Part shown: piece by piece, positions 1-13,739 of the stretch
Layout: every line of letters starts with the position of its first letter
Position numbering within the stretch: position 1 is the stretch's first letter
Assembly (NCBI GenBank): GCA_023101885.1
Contig: JALPQD010000004.1
Coordinates: 8,709,421-8,773,420, forward strand
DNA: 64,000 nt
From: Typhlomys cinereus
Lineage: Eukaryota; Chordata; Mammalia; Rodentia; Platacanthomyidae
Direction: 5' to 3'
Position numbers and translations under genes: made by a program
Notes under the pieces: model-generated
The model's input: only the letters and a program-made list of their open reading frames with translations
What the model was told of the DNA's origin: nothing
Database searches by the model: none

Positions 1-1990
1 AGTATGTAAAAGTAGGCACTGAGTTATGCAATATTTATTCAAGTGGAATTCTTCCAATATTTTCTGGAAGAGAGGTACTTTTCATAATGCCATTCTGTGG
101 GCAAACATCTTCAAGCACATGCGTATAAATGTTCATTTTTTTAATTAGTTTTCTTAAACATTAAAAATTTCTAAGTGTAAGAAATTAAGGCATATATCAG
201 ATTTTCTACATAATGACTGATTATTCATAATAAAGTTTATTTGAAAATAATATAAACTCGGGATTTCCTTATATTAAAGTTCTCTACCATAATTATTCTC
301 CAAGTTTTTAAATCCTAAAACCTTTAGCTGTATTTTTAGCTACAAGATTTTAATTTCCCTCCTTCAACTCACATCAAGCAAGCTTGTTACTTGCCAGGAG
401 CAACTATCTCTCTTTATGTTAATCTGTACAGTAAATCATGTACATTAATAAATTCACCTCTTTAATGTCTACAATCTGCTTCCATATACAGTCCCTTTAT
501 TCTAGTCTCCAATCTGGTCTGGAACTGAATGACATGTTCTCAGACTTACCTGCCATCACAGACAGTCCTAAGTTCTTCTGTTGTCCTGAGTGTTCACGCA
601 GCAGTTTCTTTTTCTTTTTCTTCTTCTTTTTATTTATTTTCTTCTTTTTCTTCTTGACTTGGAACTCTAATCATTCTCTGAAATCAGTTTAGAGTACATT
701 AGTCGTCTCTTTAAAGTATTTTAAGAACCCATTTACTCTCAAGCATTCAGCTGTCACTTGAATAGTGTTATCTTAATACTAACTGACTGACCATTAAGCT
801 ATGGCATTATCTAAAAACAAACGCAGCATCTTACACTCAGAGCTGACAGTTGCTTTTCTTCACTGCTTAGTTATTATATTTTATCAGTTTTTTTCAGGTT
901 CTATCTCTTACATATCTCTCTTCATTTTTCTTTTCAATTACCATGCTTGCACTATGGTTTTATTAAAAGATTGCTATATCTCTGCTTTTATTTGATGTGG
1001 GGGTCTCAAAAAAGAAAAACTGAGGCATAGAATTGTGTATTAGTAGTATATTGTGGCAGTTATCCTAAAAGGTGCAACTGAGTCTGAGGCAATGAGGAGT
1101 AGCAGAGAGAATGAGTTCAAAGATGACTTATGGTACAGGCTACCACTATGGATAATTGATATATGGTGTTGCTAGGATCTTGGCCTGTGAAATACATGTC
1201 AAAAAATTTATCCAGGAGATTACAAAAAAAAAAAATCAACCTCTAAACTCCTGTCCCTGTTCTGTAACTTTTTTCTGGAAAGACATAAATAATCGTCTAT
1301 CCATCCCAGAGAGAGCACAAATGACAGATCAAAGAAACAACTACAACCATTTTTGGAATTTCTTACAAAAATATGGCTAGCAAGTTACCTGCAGTAGCAT
1401 GGATGACTTAAAGGCAGATGCATCTCCAAAGAGTGCAGCCCACATGAATGATGGCTGGCAATGCTGTGTATCTGGAGCTCTTTGTACCACTTACAAACAA
1501 ACAACTTACGTACCTGGAAAGACTCCTCTAGCTAGCGATTATTATTGCTTAAAGAACGGGCTTGTAAATCTTCTGAATTTCATGAGCTTTCTAATCCTTG
1601 TGAGGCTTTATTTCCCAAGCTTTGTAAGCTTGTTTACTCCCTGAGTCTTACAATTTGGAGGAACTATACAACAACCCCACTAATTATAATAGAATACCCT
1701 ACTGATAGAAGTTTCCCTTCAGCTTTTGATTGTACATGTGTGAGTCTCTGAGCAGTTCTTTTAGACTTAACTAAATTAGGTGACTCACTAGATGGTGGGT
1801 GGCCAGTGTCCTGAACTTAGGTGACTTCTGTCCATTTGTGTCTACTATGTGCTGGTCCAGATGTTCTGCAACAGCTGTTGTAAGACATGAAACAAAGAGG
1901 ACTCAAGTGACTTCTTTCTTTCTGTTGGGGATTGAACTAAGGGTGTCTCACGTATTCAGCACCACTGCACCACTGATCTTGTGTCCAGCT
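1..1990. other. Intergenic, mostly unique AT-rich sequence
   Basis: No gene was recognised. Contents are a pyrimidine tract at 603-655, and at about 1917-1985 a decayed ID-like fragment in minus orientation. Open frames here are short and lack coding character. Confidence 0.6.
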
Positions 1991-2010
1991 TCTTTTCACC
2001 TTTTATTTTT

Positions 2011-2080
<70 letters not shown>

Positions 2081-2342
2081 GTATGTGTATCAGAGCGTAC
2101 TGTGTGTCCCTGTGGAGGACCAAGAGTGACTTTAGGAATCATCCTGGATTGCTTCTACCTTCTTTTGGCTTTGCTCTGGGATTTCCCAGGCTCTGCCCAC
2201 TCGGACCAGAAGTGTAGGCTGCCCCTGTTTCTACCTGGTGTTTTTACGTGGGATCTGGAATCCGGTCTCAGGACCTTCTGTTTGCTAGACAGAGTCTTAA
2301 TCTCTGAGCCATCCTTCAACCCATCTTTTCACCTTTTATTTT
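1991..2342 (-). mobile_element. SINE family A copy with 19-bp target-site duplication and (TATC)n tail
   Basis: The SINE (2010-2323) reads on the minus strand: tRNA-like head, then a body ending in CACAG-type sequence and a (GATA)n tail of about 65 nt. Perfect 19-bp repeats TCTTTTCACCTTTTATTTT flank it at 1991-2009 and 2324-2342, so this is a complete retroposed copy. Confidence 0.85.
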
Positions 2343-4824
2343 AAAACAGGCTTTCACTATGTTACCTATGGAACTTGCTCAGTAGCTCAGGTTAGTCTTG
2401 GATTTGTTATTTATTCTTCTGCCTGTTTCTTGGTTAGCTAGGATTCCAGGCAAATGTAGTTCAAACTTAACATAAGTGACTTACAAAAGGAATATTCTAT
2501 ACATTCCTACTTAATTTCTGCAATGTGTCTCTTATAATTTCAGTAGGACTCAAACTCTCTCAATGAAATGAAACTATCCCATAGTCAATCATTGATATTC
2601 GATTCCCTCATGATGCTAGAAAGTGAAATCTGTTGACTTTAGAGTTTTACATCCATTTGTAATCAATGACTGGAGCTGGCAAGAAAACTCAGTGGAAACC
2701 CTGCTTGCAAACCTTGTAACTTGAATTTAGTCCTTGGAAGCCTACATAATTGGAAAAAGAAAGCTGACTTCTGAAATATGGTTCTCTGCACCTATGTAGA
2801 CATGTGTATGTATGACTTTTCCCTCCAACTCAAATAGCTAGTAAATAAAATATTACAATGCAATCTTCCAGTGCTAATTTCCCAATAAGTGGATTGATTT
2901 GTAGAATTTGTGCCATATGTTCCCTCTCTGGAGTTTTTCCAAGGATCATATAACAATAGGGCATCTTTCTTTGGTTCTGCACCTTGATATCAAGTACCCT
3001 CCTTGATTGATTGATATAATACCGTCCTTCCATTGTTATTAAAGGTTGTATTGGGGGTTATACTATGCTCTTATTATTTGATTTTTGTTAAGAGCAGAAA
3101 ACTGATCAATTTAACAAAGCACAGTTATTAGCTAAAGTAAGTTAACTATGTAGTTAGTGCAGCAGACTCATTAACTCTCCCAGTCCAGTCAACTACGCTA
3201 GAATTATAAGATATTTTAAAACTTTCTAACCTTAGATAAAAATCAAATTCCTCCATTAACTCATTACATTTACTTATCTTTACATCCTACAGCATAGACT
3301 GATTTTTTAAAATTTTGTATTCTCTTCTCTAACTCATCCATAGGAGCTTGAAGACTTTAAAAATTCCTCTTATGAACAAATTGGATGATGACATTCAAGC
3401 TATCCTTATATGTTGCATACAAATAGTATATTTTAAATATTATAAAAATGAGATGGGAAAAACAAATTCACGTTATTCTTTGATAAAAATGACATCCAAG
3501 AAATTCATCAAGCTCTTTACATTTTCATCAGGTGTTGAAGAGAAAATTGTTGGCAGAATACTTCTCCTCGAGAAAAAATTTGGGACCAATGACATAGTTC
3601 AACAGATAAAACAACTGCTTGCAAACTGCTTGGTGACCTGAATGCGATCCTCAGAAGCCCACATGGAACAAGGAGAGAAGTGGTTTCTGACTTCTATCCA
3701 TATACCATGGCACAAATGTGTATTCTCTCTCTCTCCCTCTCTCCCCTACTCTTTTTGCTCTTTCATAAATAAATATTATAAAAAAGAAAAGAAAAAAAAC
3801 TTGTGCCATTTAGACCTGAAATAAATGCCTATAAAAACTTTAAAAGTGGGGGGATGGAGGGAAACAGGGATTAGTACTCAATATGCTTGTAAAACTAAAA
3901 AAGAAATCTAAAAAATTTAAAAATTTAAAAAACAAAACTTTAAAAGCTCTAGGACAAGTTAGAGTGTGTGCATTCTTATTCAACTAATATCTAGTGAGTA
4001 TTCTACATAAAAGGCACTGTAAGATCTTGTTCATTGCTTTTTAAAAAAATGGTTTCTCATTTATACAAAATTAAAAGTATTCTTTGCAAAACAAACAGAA
4101 GAGTTGAAAACTTTAAAGCACCCATTATATCCCTCAAAGGAACACTGTCAACCTTTTTGATGAATGTTCAACTGCTGCTTGAGAAAAACTCTCAGAAAAT
4201 GCTTTCATGGAATAGGTTGGTGTTGAAAAACTCGAAAGAGTTCTTATTTAGGTAGACTTCTCTCTTTTTATTATTATGCTGTCTTCCCCAAGAATACTCA
4301 CATTTTACATTCTAATAAAATATTATAGGAGAGTTAATGAACTTCATAAAAACAAAAACAAATCAGAATATATTAATGAATTCATTTCCCCTTAGTGTCT
4401 GGTATGAGACTGGATTCGAGAACACGGTCACTGTTGCTTTCTGATCATACAAGGATGTACACCTATTTGAATAGTGCTTTATTGTGTTGTTAGAGATCAG
4501 ATTTGGTGGCCCAGGCAAAAGCGATGCATACTTACCTTGACTATTGGAGTCAGGGCCTTAGTATGTCACTTGGAGCCCATACGAGGGCCAAAGTGTTAGA
4601 TCCTCTGCATTGCTTTGTTTCCTTTGTCAAAGAAGATTACAGCAACCTAGTTAATACTTTCCTGGGTTTATTTTGGATTCCAGAATTAGGCAACAACCCT
4701 TAGATAAAACAAAAGAAAGCAGGAAAAAAATTAGATTGGCTATTTTAAAGTTGCTTTTCTGGTAAGAGGGGGACAGGGAGCTAGAACAACAGGAAAATAA
4801 CTGATTGGTTAACCTCAAGTTACT

Positions 4825-4859
<35 letters not shown>

Positions 4860-5613
4860 TCATTGGATTAAGGCTGGAGGAACTTCACAATCGTGCCAAT
4901 TGAAACTGGCCCGTTTAGGAAATTTGCCTGCTCCCTTTTCTAATTGTGATGTCTCTGAAAGTCAGATAAATAGCTTAGCTTCACTTTGGTGGAATTTTAG
5001 CATGAGTGACTCCATTTGGGTTCTTAGCCTTGTCTGCAGGGCCAGTTGTAAGGCTTACCCCAGAACAATGGCCTTCTTTGGTTTTTATTTAACATCAACC
5101 AAAACAGTAAAGGAAAACTCGATTGATCATGTCATTGAATCATTTTCAGTGTGGTAAAAGGTAACAATACTGACAAAATTGTCATTATTTAACAAAGCTA
5201 ATAAGGTAAAAAAAAAAGTGAATAAAGCCATTTTTCCTTTTGTGGGGTGGTGGTGGTAGTAACTACATAGTTCATCCTTTTCAAAAAATACATTTTTCAG
5301 TAGCGATTTATATTCTGAAAGGAATAAGTGCCTATTTAATGTTAAACTTTATTCCATTCATTTGTAGTAGTTAAGATAGGCTCTGATTTTGATACTGAAA
5401 GATAGGTCCCAGTAAAGATACTATTCCATGTTTTCTATCGTCATACCTTTAGGATAAAAAATAAATTTTTCTAATTCTTTCCATGGGTGGAGATCAGTTT
5501 TAAGTTTGTAAAGCTAAGTTCTTTTGTAGTTAAAGAACTTAAACAAGCATATAGGTTGAAAATACTTTTTGTCTTTTCATAGTAAAAGATAATAAATGAT
5601 TTTATATTTACTA
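2343..5613. other. Intergenic, AT-rich, with decayed SINEs
   Basis: No gene was recognised. Contents include B2-like tRNA SINE relics on the plus strand at about 2669-2818 and 3595-3795, a possible LINE tail at 3846-3935, and an (ATTT)n microsatellite at about 4820-4860. Confidence 0.5.
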
Positions 5614-5813
5614 AATGAGCTGAGGAGATGACTCAGTGGTTAAAGTCTTTGCCTCCCAAGAGCTATTACCTAAGTTCAGATCCCTACATCACAAGTAAAA
5701 TGATGGGCAGGTATGGCAACCTGCCTATAATTCTTACCTTGGAAGGCAGAATGTATGACAATCCCCTACAAATACACACACACATGCATGCAACCCATAT
5801 ACTCATACATGAA
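5614..5813 (+). mobile_element. tRNA-derived SINE, B2/B3-like
   Basis: It begins GAGCTGAGGAGATGACTCAGTGG, a tRNA-like A-box head, has AGTTCAGATCC (B-box) about 50 nt later, and ends in a CA-rich tail. A LINE fragment is inserted directly after its tail. Confidence 0.65.
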
Positions 5814-5826
5814 AGAAAAAAGTTTT

Positions 5827-6277
5827 TTTTCTCCCATATTTTATTTTTTTTCCCAATCATACACGCTCAATAGGTACTCCTGATCCTCTCCCTGCCTCCA
5901 CTCTCCCCCTTGCACTTTCCCCACTTTTCCCCTTCCTTTCACCCTCTCCCTCCCATCCCTTCTTTCAGTGCCTCCCCTTCCCCCTTCTCATCCCCTGGAG
6001 CATCCTTTTGTGTGAAAGCCAAACCTCCTTCTGAGTCCTCCACCCTAGTGAGGTGTAAGGACTCAGCGGCATAGCCCAGAACCCTTTCTTAGGCTTCCCT
6101 TAGTGTGCGAACCTCTATTATTACTGTTAATCCCTTGCCTCTAAGGATCTTACTGCCTGTGATACATGCTAGACTTTGGGGGGTCGTTGACATGCCAGTC
6201 ATTGTGCAGGTCATGCAATGTCTGATTATGGCTACTGTAACCCTAAGTTGTATGGAGTATCTTGCATATCGAGTAGA
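5827..6277 (-). mobile_element. 5'-truncated LINE 3' end (L1-like) with 13-bp TSD
   Basis: Read on the minus strand, it ends in a long polypurine tract, then a tail like GTGTATGATTGGG and an A-rich end. AGAAAAAAGTTTT flanks it at 5814-5826 and 6278-6290. It is homologous to the plus-strand copy at 45,988-46,608; for example, both carry the reverse complements of CTGGAGCATCCTTTTGTGTG and nearby sequence. A polypurine 3' UTR is typical of rodent L1. Confidence 0.7.
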
Positions 6278-6381
6278 AGAAAAAAGTTTTAATATGCAAT
6301 CAAGCTTATTTATTTATTACTGGAAAAGAAAGATCTTTGAGTTGGTTGATAAAGAATAGGTCTGACATGAAAAGTCAAGGC

Positions 6382-6804
6382 TGATATGGTTTGAATACGA
6401 AATGTCCACTATCCCCAAATATTTTGTATTAGTAGCTTTTGATGATGGGTGTTGGGGGCCTGATTGGATCCTGGGGGCTCCAGCCTAGTCAATGGATCAA
6501 TCCTTTAATAAATGCATGATTCAATGGCATCATTACCAGGTGGTAAAGAGAAGGAGGTGGAGATTCAGTGAAAGACATAGGTCACTGGGGGTATGTCCTT
6601 GAGACGATATCTTGCCTTGACCCCTTCCTGTAATCATCTCTCATCTCTCTCTCTGCTTCCTATCTTTCAGAAGGTGAAGAAGTTTCTCTTGCTACCATGA
6701 TATTCTGTACAAATGCATGGGGCAGAACAGCCATGATCTGAACCCTCTAAAACCATCATTTTTCACATGGATTTGTGACAGCAACAGAAAGCCTAACTAA
6801 TACA
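6382..6804 (+). mobile_element. ERVL-MaLR-like solo LTR (MST/MLT1/ORR1 type)
   Basis: It begins TGATATGGTTTGAAT and ends near CTAACTAATACA. Internal GGGCCTGATTGGATCCTGGGG and a CACTGGGGG block resemble mammalian MaLR LTRs. No internal retroviral genes are present. The family assignment is from remembered consensus. Confidence 0.5.
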
Positions 6805-8314
6805 TGGTGAACAGGGCGATGCTATTTACTGAAATGAGAAGGAGTTCAGGTTGGGGGGTGTTGAAACAGGGAAAGTTCTGTGCAGCTATCTCAAATCTGT
6901 CTAAAAAAAATCCAGCATTAGTCTTGTGTTCCTGCACTGGTCTGTTTAGTTAAACTTCTGCTTTGATCCTGGTTCTTATTCTTTGCCATTAATTACCCAA
7001 TGAGGACTGGTTGGCTGCCCTTCAACATCCCTTACTGAGTCCTGGCATTACCCACTCAAGCAGCAAACCAGAAGAGGACCAGTGGGAACAAGCTTGGCCA
7101 AGTATTATTTCTGGTCAATTTTTAAAGATAGGGTATCTCATTGCCTAGAGTTTTCAAGATCATTTTAGATTGAACTTCTTTGTGCTTTGGTCACACCTCT
7201 TCCTGACTTATCTTGTAAACATTTGGCTTTGTCCCAGTGAGTCCTGAGAGGACTCATTCAAGTGGAGAAGACAGAATTTTCATACTATTCAACTTTTAGG
7301 TAGAAGAAATAAAATGCTAAGGGGCAGTCAAGTGCATTAATCATGATACTAAAAGAAAATCATCAGGCTCGCTAAGAGTTCATTAAGCAGGGAAATATAT
7401 GCTAATTGGCTTTAGTGGTTTTCTAATACTAAAAACAGAAACTCCTATGTTTTAAATTTTAAAAAAATACTCTAAAACTTGACTACAATCACCTTTTCAA
7501 AATATGCCTTAAATGATAAGAACTAGTCTTAGTTATATTTGAATTGTGCGGTCAACCATTGTGATAATTTAACCTAATTGGCTCCTTAGCACCTCAATTA
7601 TCTTGACAGTTAAAAAAATTAAAACTTCTCCTGAATTACACAAGTAGTTATGGTTGCATTCCTAGGCTGTTGTCTATTTATTATAAACAACGTTTTAATT
7701 TTAGTTGACACTCTTTTTTTCATGTATCTGCATGCTTGTGTATGTGTGGGCAATTGTTTATACATGTGAGCAGGTGCACGCATGCTATAGTGGAGGTGGA
7801 GGACAACTTTAGATGATCCTCAGTTCCCCGCCTTGCATGAGACAGGGTCTCTTCACCACTGAATAAACTAGGCTAACTGGTCCATTAACTACAAGATTCT
7901 TTTGTCTCTGCCTTCCATTTCCCATAGTCACTCTGGGGATTGCAGTACTTTGTTAAGCTTTTATATGGTTTCTCATCCAAATTTAAGTCAGCAGCCTTGT
8001 GCACTGCAGAAACATTTCCCGAGTCTCAGTTCTCCTCTCTCTTTCTTTCTCATTATATTTATTTATTGTGTTTGTATGTGGGTGCATGTGTGCCATGGTC
8101 CATGTGTGAAGGAAACAACTTGCAGAGGTCATTTTTGTATGCAAGATAAGAGCATATAATTTTAGCAACTAGGGAAGAATTTTTAAAGATTTATAGAACT
8201 TACACTTGTGAAATATAATAATAAAGCATTTACTGGCAAATAAAATAGCAATTAATACTTTAAAATGGAGAGATAATAAGACTGTTTATACTATTACATT
8301 TGTACCTCTCAGAC

Positions 8315-8350
<36 letters not shown>

Positions 8351-10300
8351 TTGTGATGTATGCATACAGTGTGAATGTGTTCATATGTGCACATATGCAT
8401 GTTGAAGCCAAATGTTAACAATGGGGGTCTTCTTTATCATTCTCCACTTTTTATTGAGACACAGTCTCTTCATTGAATTTGGAGCCCATTGATTTGGTTA
8501 GACTAGCTGGACAAATGGCTCCAGGGATCTGCCTGTCTCTACTTGCTCTCAGGATAACATTATAGGCAAGTGGCACTATGACCAAGTTCTACATAGGCAC
8601 AGTGGTGAATGCATGTCCTCATGCATTAACACAAACTATCTACTAAGATACCTCTTCAACCCTCAGATATTGTTATAATACTAATTTTTCCCCAAGCCTA
8701 GCAAATCAAGCTGGGTGTGATGGTTCATGGGTATAATCTCAGCACTTGGAAAGTTAAGGTAGGAAACTTACACAGACTGCAGACATAGTAAATTCCAGGA
8801 CAACCTGTGATACAGATGAAACACCATTTAACAAATAAACAAAAATGTCACAAGCACAAAAAAAAAAACCCGCTGCAAAGTAAATCGCATAATTATCAGG
8901 TTCTAGTAAGGTTATAAACAGCCATTTGTATCCCGTGTTGGTGGACAGCTAGCTGTATGTCCAGTTTCTTCTTCTAAAATTACTAATCCCTTCATGAAGG
9001 ATTCATTTCTGGAGGCTCTACTTCTACACTCTTATCACAGAGATTAAAGTTTCAACACATGAATTTTGGAAAAGCATAAACATTCTTTCTATTGCACAAA
9101 TCTCTGACCCATCCTACTTATCAGATTTGGTTCATTCCAGCTACAGAAACATGGAAAAAATCCATGACACTATCAAATCTCAAAACCATGAAATCCATTA
9201 ATAACATGTATTTTTCCCACTGACCCACAGGGTCCTCTTTGAATGACAAACATGGATTGTGAAAGCTAAGCTAGAACCCTGTTTCTCTTCTGATAGGCAA
9301 GAAATTGCACGAGGTGAAGAAGATATAGATGAAAAACAACCCAGTTTCAAATGACACCAAAGCACCACTAGTAGAAAGCCAAGAAGAAGTTGGAAAATGT
9401 AGGATTGCAGTTTACTCAATGTTAATTTACTCGAGCTTTTTACAATACTAATGAAGAGGATGACAACAATGAATTCTAGAAGAAATTTGGGAAAGTTGGG
9501 ATGAAGATAGCATTGAATGAGAGCAGTGCTTGATGACTCAGTAACTGAATGAGTCCCTGGGAAATGTCAATACAGGATTGAAGCACATGAGCTTCAGACC
9601 AACTACATGGGTCAATGTTAGAAGTGGAAGTCACCATGATTTCCTATCTGCACCTGGTGCTAAAGTAGAAAAACTGAAGTTCAAATACAAATAATAAAAA
9701 CAAATGCTTAAGGCACATAGTGCTAGAAGCACAGCCAGACTACTGTAGTTATTTGCCCAGCAACTTGGTTTCTCATGACAACCCAGATGGATGCACGGAT
9801 TCAATAAGGATACTTGAGATTCAACAGATGCAGGAAAACTCTTTCAGAGCCTCCTTTATCTGACTGAAGGCACAAATTCCTGGGAGTAAGTCTGCTGTAA
9901 ATCTTGGAGAAAATCTTAACAGTTAAATGGAGAGAAACCACTAATATTTGCAAAAACAAGCATGAACCCAAATTTTGTTCTTCTTTTATTCCACTAGACA
10001 TTGACTTACTCTTCCCATAGAAGCTTTTTCTCTCCCTTTCTCTTTTCTATTAACATGGGTATATACATCTATCTTCAGCCTTCTCAAGTATCACATTTTT
10101 TTCCTCTGTATCACTTAAAGGAAAAACAAAAATCTGTCTTGAACCTGTCAGCCCATATCTATCTAAATTATAACTCCTAAGTAATGAAGGTAAATAACTC
10201 CTAAGAGGGTAGAGAAATGGATACATTTCTAAGGCATTTAAAAGAAAAAGCAATCTAGATACAAAACAATATGTGTAACAAGATAGCTACTTGTTTTTAA
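6805..10300. other. Intergenic, with B4/B3-like, B1-like and MaLR relics
   Basis: No gene was recognised. There are minus-strand B4-like SINEs at about 7720-7890 and 8310-8670 (the latter with a (TG)n(CG)n start) and a B3-like fragment at about 8050-8130. A plus-strand B1-like copy lies at 8710-8850. A stretch at about 8985-9090 resembles reverse-strand MLT1-type LTR sequence. 9100-10,300 looks unique. Confidence 0.45.
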
Positions 10301-10315
10301 AATCTACTAACTGGG

Positions 10316-10400
10316 ACTGGGGGTATATCTTAGTGATAAGGCATTTGCCTGGTCCAAGTGTGACCCTGGGTTCTATCCCCACCACTGAAAAAAAAAGTAA
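10316..10400 (+). mobile_element. ID-like SINE
   Basis: The tRNA-Ala-derived pattern is clear: GGGGGTATATCTTAGTGATA, then GGCATTTGCCTGG, a TTCTATCCC B-box, and a poly(A) tail. Confidence 0.75.
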
Positions 10401-11394
10401 AAAATCCATAAAAATGGCATATATTTCCCAAGGGTGCACATGAAAAATCTATCAGCATATATGTAGCAAAAAGATTGGAAGGATATGGAAGAAAGGTCTT
10501 CGGAACAAGGATCACAGAAAGTTATTTATACTGGGCTTCCATGACAAGTGACTCAGACACCCATTACTTGTGTTTGGTAGACTTGAAAGTAGGCCAGGGA
10601 GGGCTCAGTGCAAGAGATTTAATAGAAAAAGGAAGAGAAGCGAAGGCTGGCATGGGAGTCTAGATATAGACTAACTAACAATGGGGTGTCCCCTGTGATT
10701 AGTTTGGGGTACATATTTGCCTTCCTCAAATTGTTCCTGAGATGGAACGTAATAGTTACTGACTAAGCTCTGACACTTCTGAATCAGTTGCTTTAGAACT
10801 TCAGGTTTGGCTCTGCAGGCTGGTTGCTACAGAGGTTAACAGTTAAAGATGATAACTTTTCCATGGGCATAGCTAATAAATAGCAAGCAAAATTTAATTC
10901 CAAGTATACAAGATTGTAATCATTAGTTTTCATACAACATGCTGCCACTTACAAAAATATATTTATGCTAGCAATGAAGAGAATGTGATATTACAATATC
11001 ACATCTGTCTATCGACAAGACAGAACTCAAAAATGGATTAATTTGACTTGTGAAAAGGGAGAACTAATTCCACAAAGTTTTCTCTGATCTACACATACAT
11101 ACTGTGGCATGTGTGGGTCCACACTCTTCATACACATTTCATATACATACATACACACAATGATAAACAATTAAAAACAACAACAAAAAGAAGAGGTAGT
11201 TTGGATTATTAATACATGCCTCTGTAAGTTATGCTTCTAGAAACACATGAGAAATATAAAGAAATATAGTCAGTGCATAAATGTAACCTACAGTTCCTAC
11301 TTTCAGCATACTATGATAGCAGTACCATCACGAACATTTTCTGAACACGAGCAGTGTGAAATACTTTCAGTTTTCTCTTTTTTCATTGAGTTTT
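10401..11394. other. Intergenic, no feature seen
   Basis: This is AT-rich unique-looking sequence with a short (CATA)n stretch near 11,140-11,160. No recognisable gene or complete repeat was found. Confidence 0.5.
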
Positions 11395-12330
11395 CATTTT
11401 TTATTTATAAACAAAGTGGGTTTTCATCTTTGCCTCATCTGTCCTACCCTCTCCATCCATACTCGCTCTCTTCTCTCCCCTCCTCCCCTCCCCTCATTTC
11501 TGCCTTGTCCTACCCATCCTCCTGTCTCTCTGTGTATGTGTATCACAAGGCTCCTTTTGGGGTGACTGTTGCAGTCAGCCTGCATGGTTGCTGATAAATG
11601 GCCATCACGTAGCTTAAGGGAACAAGGAGTTTACTTCCTTACAGTAGTCCGGTTACAGTTCTCAGTCCAGCTTGATGGGAGAGCACGCACCAACACCAGG
11701 GCCTAGGGAACTGGACACACCATCACTGCATAACGGCTGAGAGATGGATAATCCTTACTTGCCAGACCAGCATGTCTGGCCAAGTGAACAGAAGGATGCC
11801 GACTTTCTCAACCAGCTCTCTGTGATTTATCCAGGGCCTAATCCCACTCACCAAGGGCTGAGTCTTCCCCATTAGCTAGACAGTCTCCTTCAGGTTTGTT
11901 CTGGGCTTAACTCAACCATCAACTCTCTACAACTGTGCCCAGATCAAACCTTCAACAGTCAAGTTGACACCTGTGCTTAACTATGACAATGCCTGTGTTG
12001 ATAAGGAAGTCAGATATCTTCCGTAGTGTAAGTGGCTCTTTAGCGGGCAAAGTCATAAAAGCTCGGGAAGTTCCTCTTCCCTTGTCCACCACTGACCCTA
12101 AGATATTCTCAGAGTAGCTGTTTCTTCTAAGATCCTAGTTAGTCCTTGGGGGAATGTTGATATGTCAGCTGTTGTGTAGATCTGGTGCATTGTAGTGAGA
12201 TTCTGGATACAGCAGTCCTGTTGTGGCTGGAGTGTGTTGGCCAGAAGTTTCTCACCCCACATTTAGGCTCTTACAATCTTACCCTCCTTCCCACCTTCTG
12301 CAAGGTTTCCTGAGCATTGATGTGAGGAAA
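11395..12330 (-). mobile_element. L1-like 3' end, interrupted by a ~420-bp insertion
   Basis: The two parts (about 11,395-11,569 and 11,990-12,330) align with the copy at 20,935-21,290: polypyrimidine tract, then GGCTCC-TTTTGGGGTG, joining CTGTGTTGAYAA. The copy at 20,935 is uninterrupted across that junction, which defines the insertion. Confidence 0.65.
11570..11989. mobile_element. Inserted interspersed repeat of unknown family
   Basis: About 420 bp lies between the halves of a LINE 3' end. It begins near TTGCAGTCAGCCTGCATGG and ends near ACTATGACAA. Imperfect short repeats (GACTGT / GCCTGT) flank it. A related start, CTGCATGGTTGCTGATAAAA, occurs at 25,079. A hAT-type DNA element is possible but terminal inverted repeats were not found. 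Confidence 0.5.
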
Positions 12331-13343
12331 GATTTTGATGAATTATTAGGGCTGAGCATTCCAGGTTCATTGATATTCTGCACTTCAGAGTTCTCTTAAA
12401 GGAAATAATTATAGTGCATCAGAGACTTCTGAAGGCAATTTCCACCCTTAATATATTAAAAAAAAACCATTCAGCTAACTGGAAAGTTCTGACATTCAGA
12501 CAGATTTGTTTATGGTCTAGTAAGGTAGATGAAAGCTTACTCTATATTAATCTAACTTGTCTGATGACTTCTACATTATCTTTAGTGGAGGAGAAATACT
12601 GCACACCATGCTTTAATACTTCAGTCCCAATGACTGTTTTAAAACTATCCTAGAATGCAATAAAAATACTTATTTTGAAAAAGAAATTTCTAGAAGTAGA
12701 ATAGGCTAGGCAGATTTCTTATAGCATTATAGATGGAAAAGTGCTTATGAAATCCGACGCAGCTTAAAGATTTGTAAGATAAAGCTTTTCAAGGTTACAC
12801 ACAAACCAGCATTTGGTTAAATATATAACAATCTGTTTTATTAGAAATAATAAGTTTTGTCAATGTGGCTCATTTTTAACCATCAGATATGGGACTGTCA
12901 GAAAAATTCCCCAGACAAATATGAAGTCTTATTAACCTTGAGCCCAAAAAGTATAAGATGCAGTCTAAATGGTCCTGCCACCAGAGAGCCCTGAATTGAA
13001 GGGCCTGGGAGAGAAGATGACCTTGGTGGAAGCATCTAACACTGGAGACATACTTACAGCTCCTTGCCTTCCAGAAAAAAGCTGTTCATGCAGTTTGCTG
13101 TTTCATTAGGTAATTTTACTTGGTGACTTGTAAATAGTTTTACAATACATAGGAAGCAAGAATATAATCTTGACAAGGTGTTGCGCTACTTGGTTTACTG
13201 TTTAGATTGGTTTAGTTTGTTTTAGTTTGGATTAAACATGAAGTCATTTGAGTTGAGAACTAAGTATGGGCTAGATTCATGTGAACTGTTTTTATATTTT
13301 AAAACTCACTTTATTTACTTATTACATACTCCTAGTGTTTTGT
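12331..13343. other. Intergenic, unique-looking AT-rich sequence
   Basis: No gene or clear repeat was recognised. The open frames present are short and show no family resemblance. Confidence 0.5.
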
Positions 13344-13357
13344 TAAAATTAGATTTT

Positions 13358-13534
13358 AAAAAAATATTTATGAGAATGATCGAGACAGAAGATGCACATG
13401 TATTCCATTGTGCACAGGTAGAAGTAAGAGGAAGTCAGTTCTCTCCTTCCATAATCTGGATTTCCAGGGATTGAACACTTGGGTCCCAAGTTTGCAAACA
13501 TGTGCCTTACCCACTGAGCTATCTCTCTGGCCCC
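13358..13534 (-). mobile_element. tRNA-derived SINE (B3/B2-like) with 14-bp TSD
   Basis: The minus-strand head reads GGGGCCAGAGAGATAGCTCA. TAAAATYAGATTTT flanks it at 13,344-13,357 and 13,535-13,548 with one mismatch. Confidence 0.75.
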
Positions 13535-13599
13535 TAAAATCAGATTTTTTTATTCTATAAAATTATTTAATATAGATTTTCATAGTGTTTGCTTTGAGA

Positions 13600-13735
13600 T
13601 AAGGTATAACTATATATCTTTGGTTGACTGGAATTTGCTAGGTAGAGCAGGCCAGCTTTAATTAGCTATGTAGACTAGTAGTCCTCCTACCCCTTCCTCC
13701 TGAATGCTACAATTATAGACCTGTGACACCTTCCA
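13600..13735 (-). mobile_element. B1-like SINE, diverged
   Basis: The reverse-complement B1 pattern is visible (TTGAGATAAGG..., GCAGGCCAGCTTTAA, CCTCCTGAATGCTACAATTAT). It is of 7SL origin by family resemblance. Confidence 0.55.
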
Positions 13736-13739
13736 TCCT

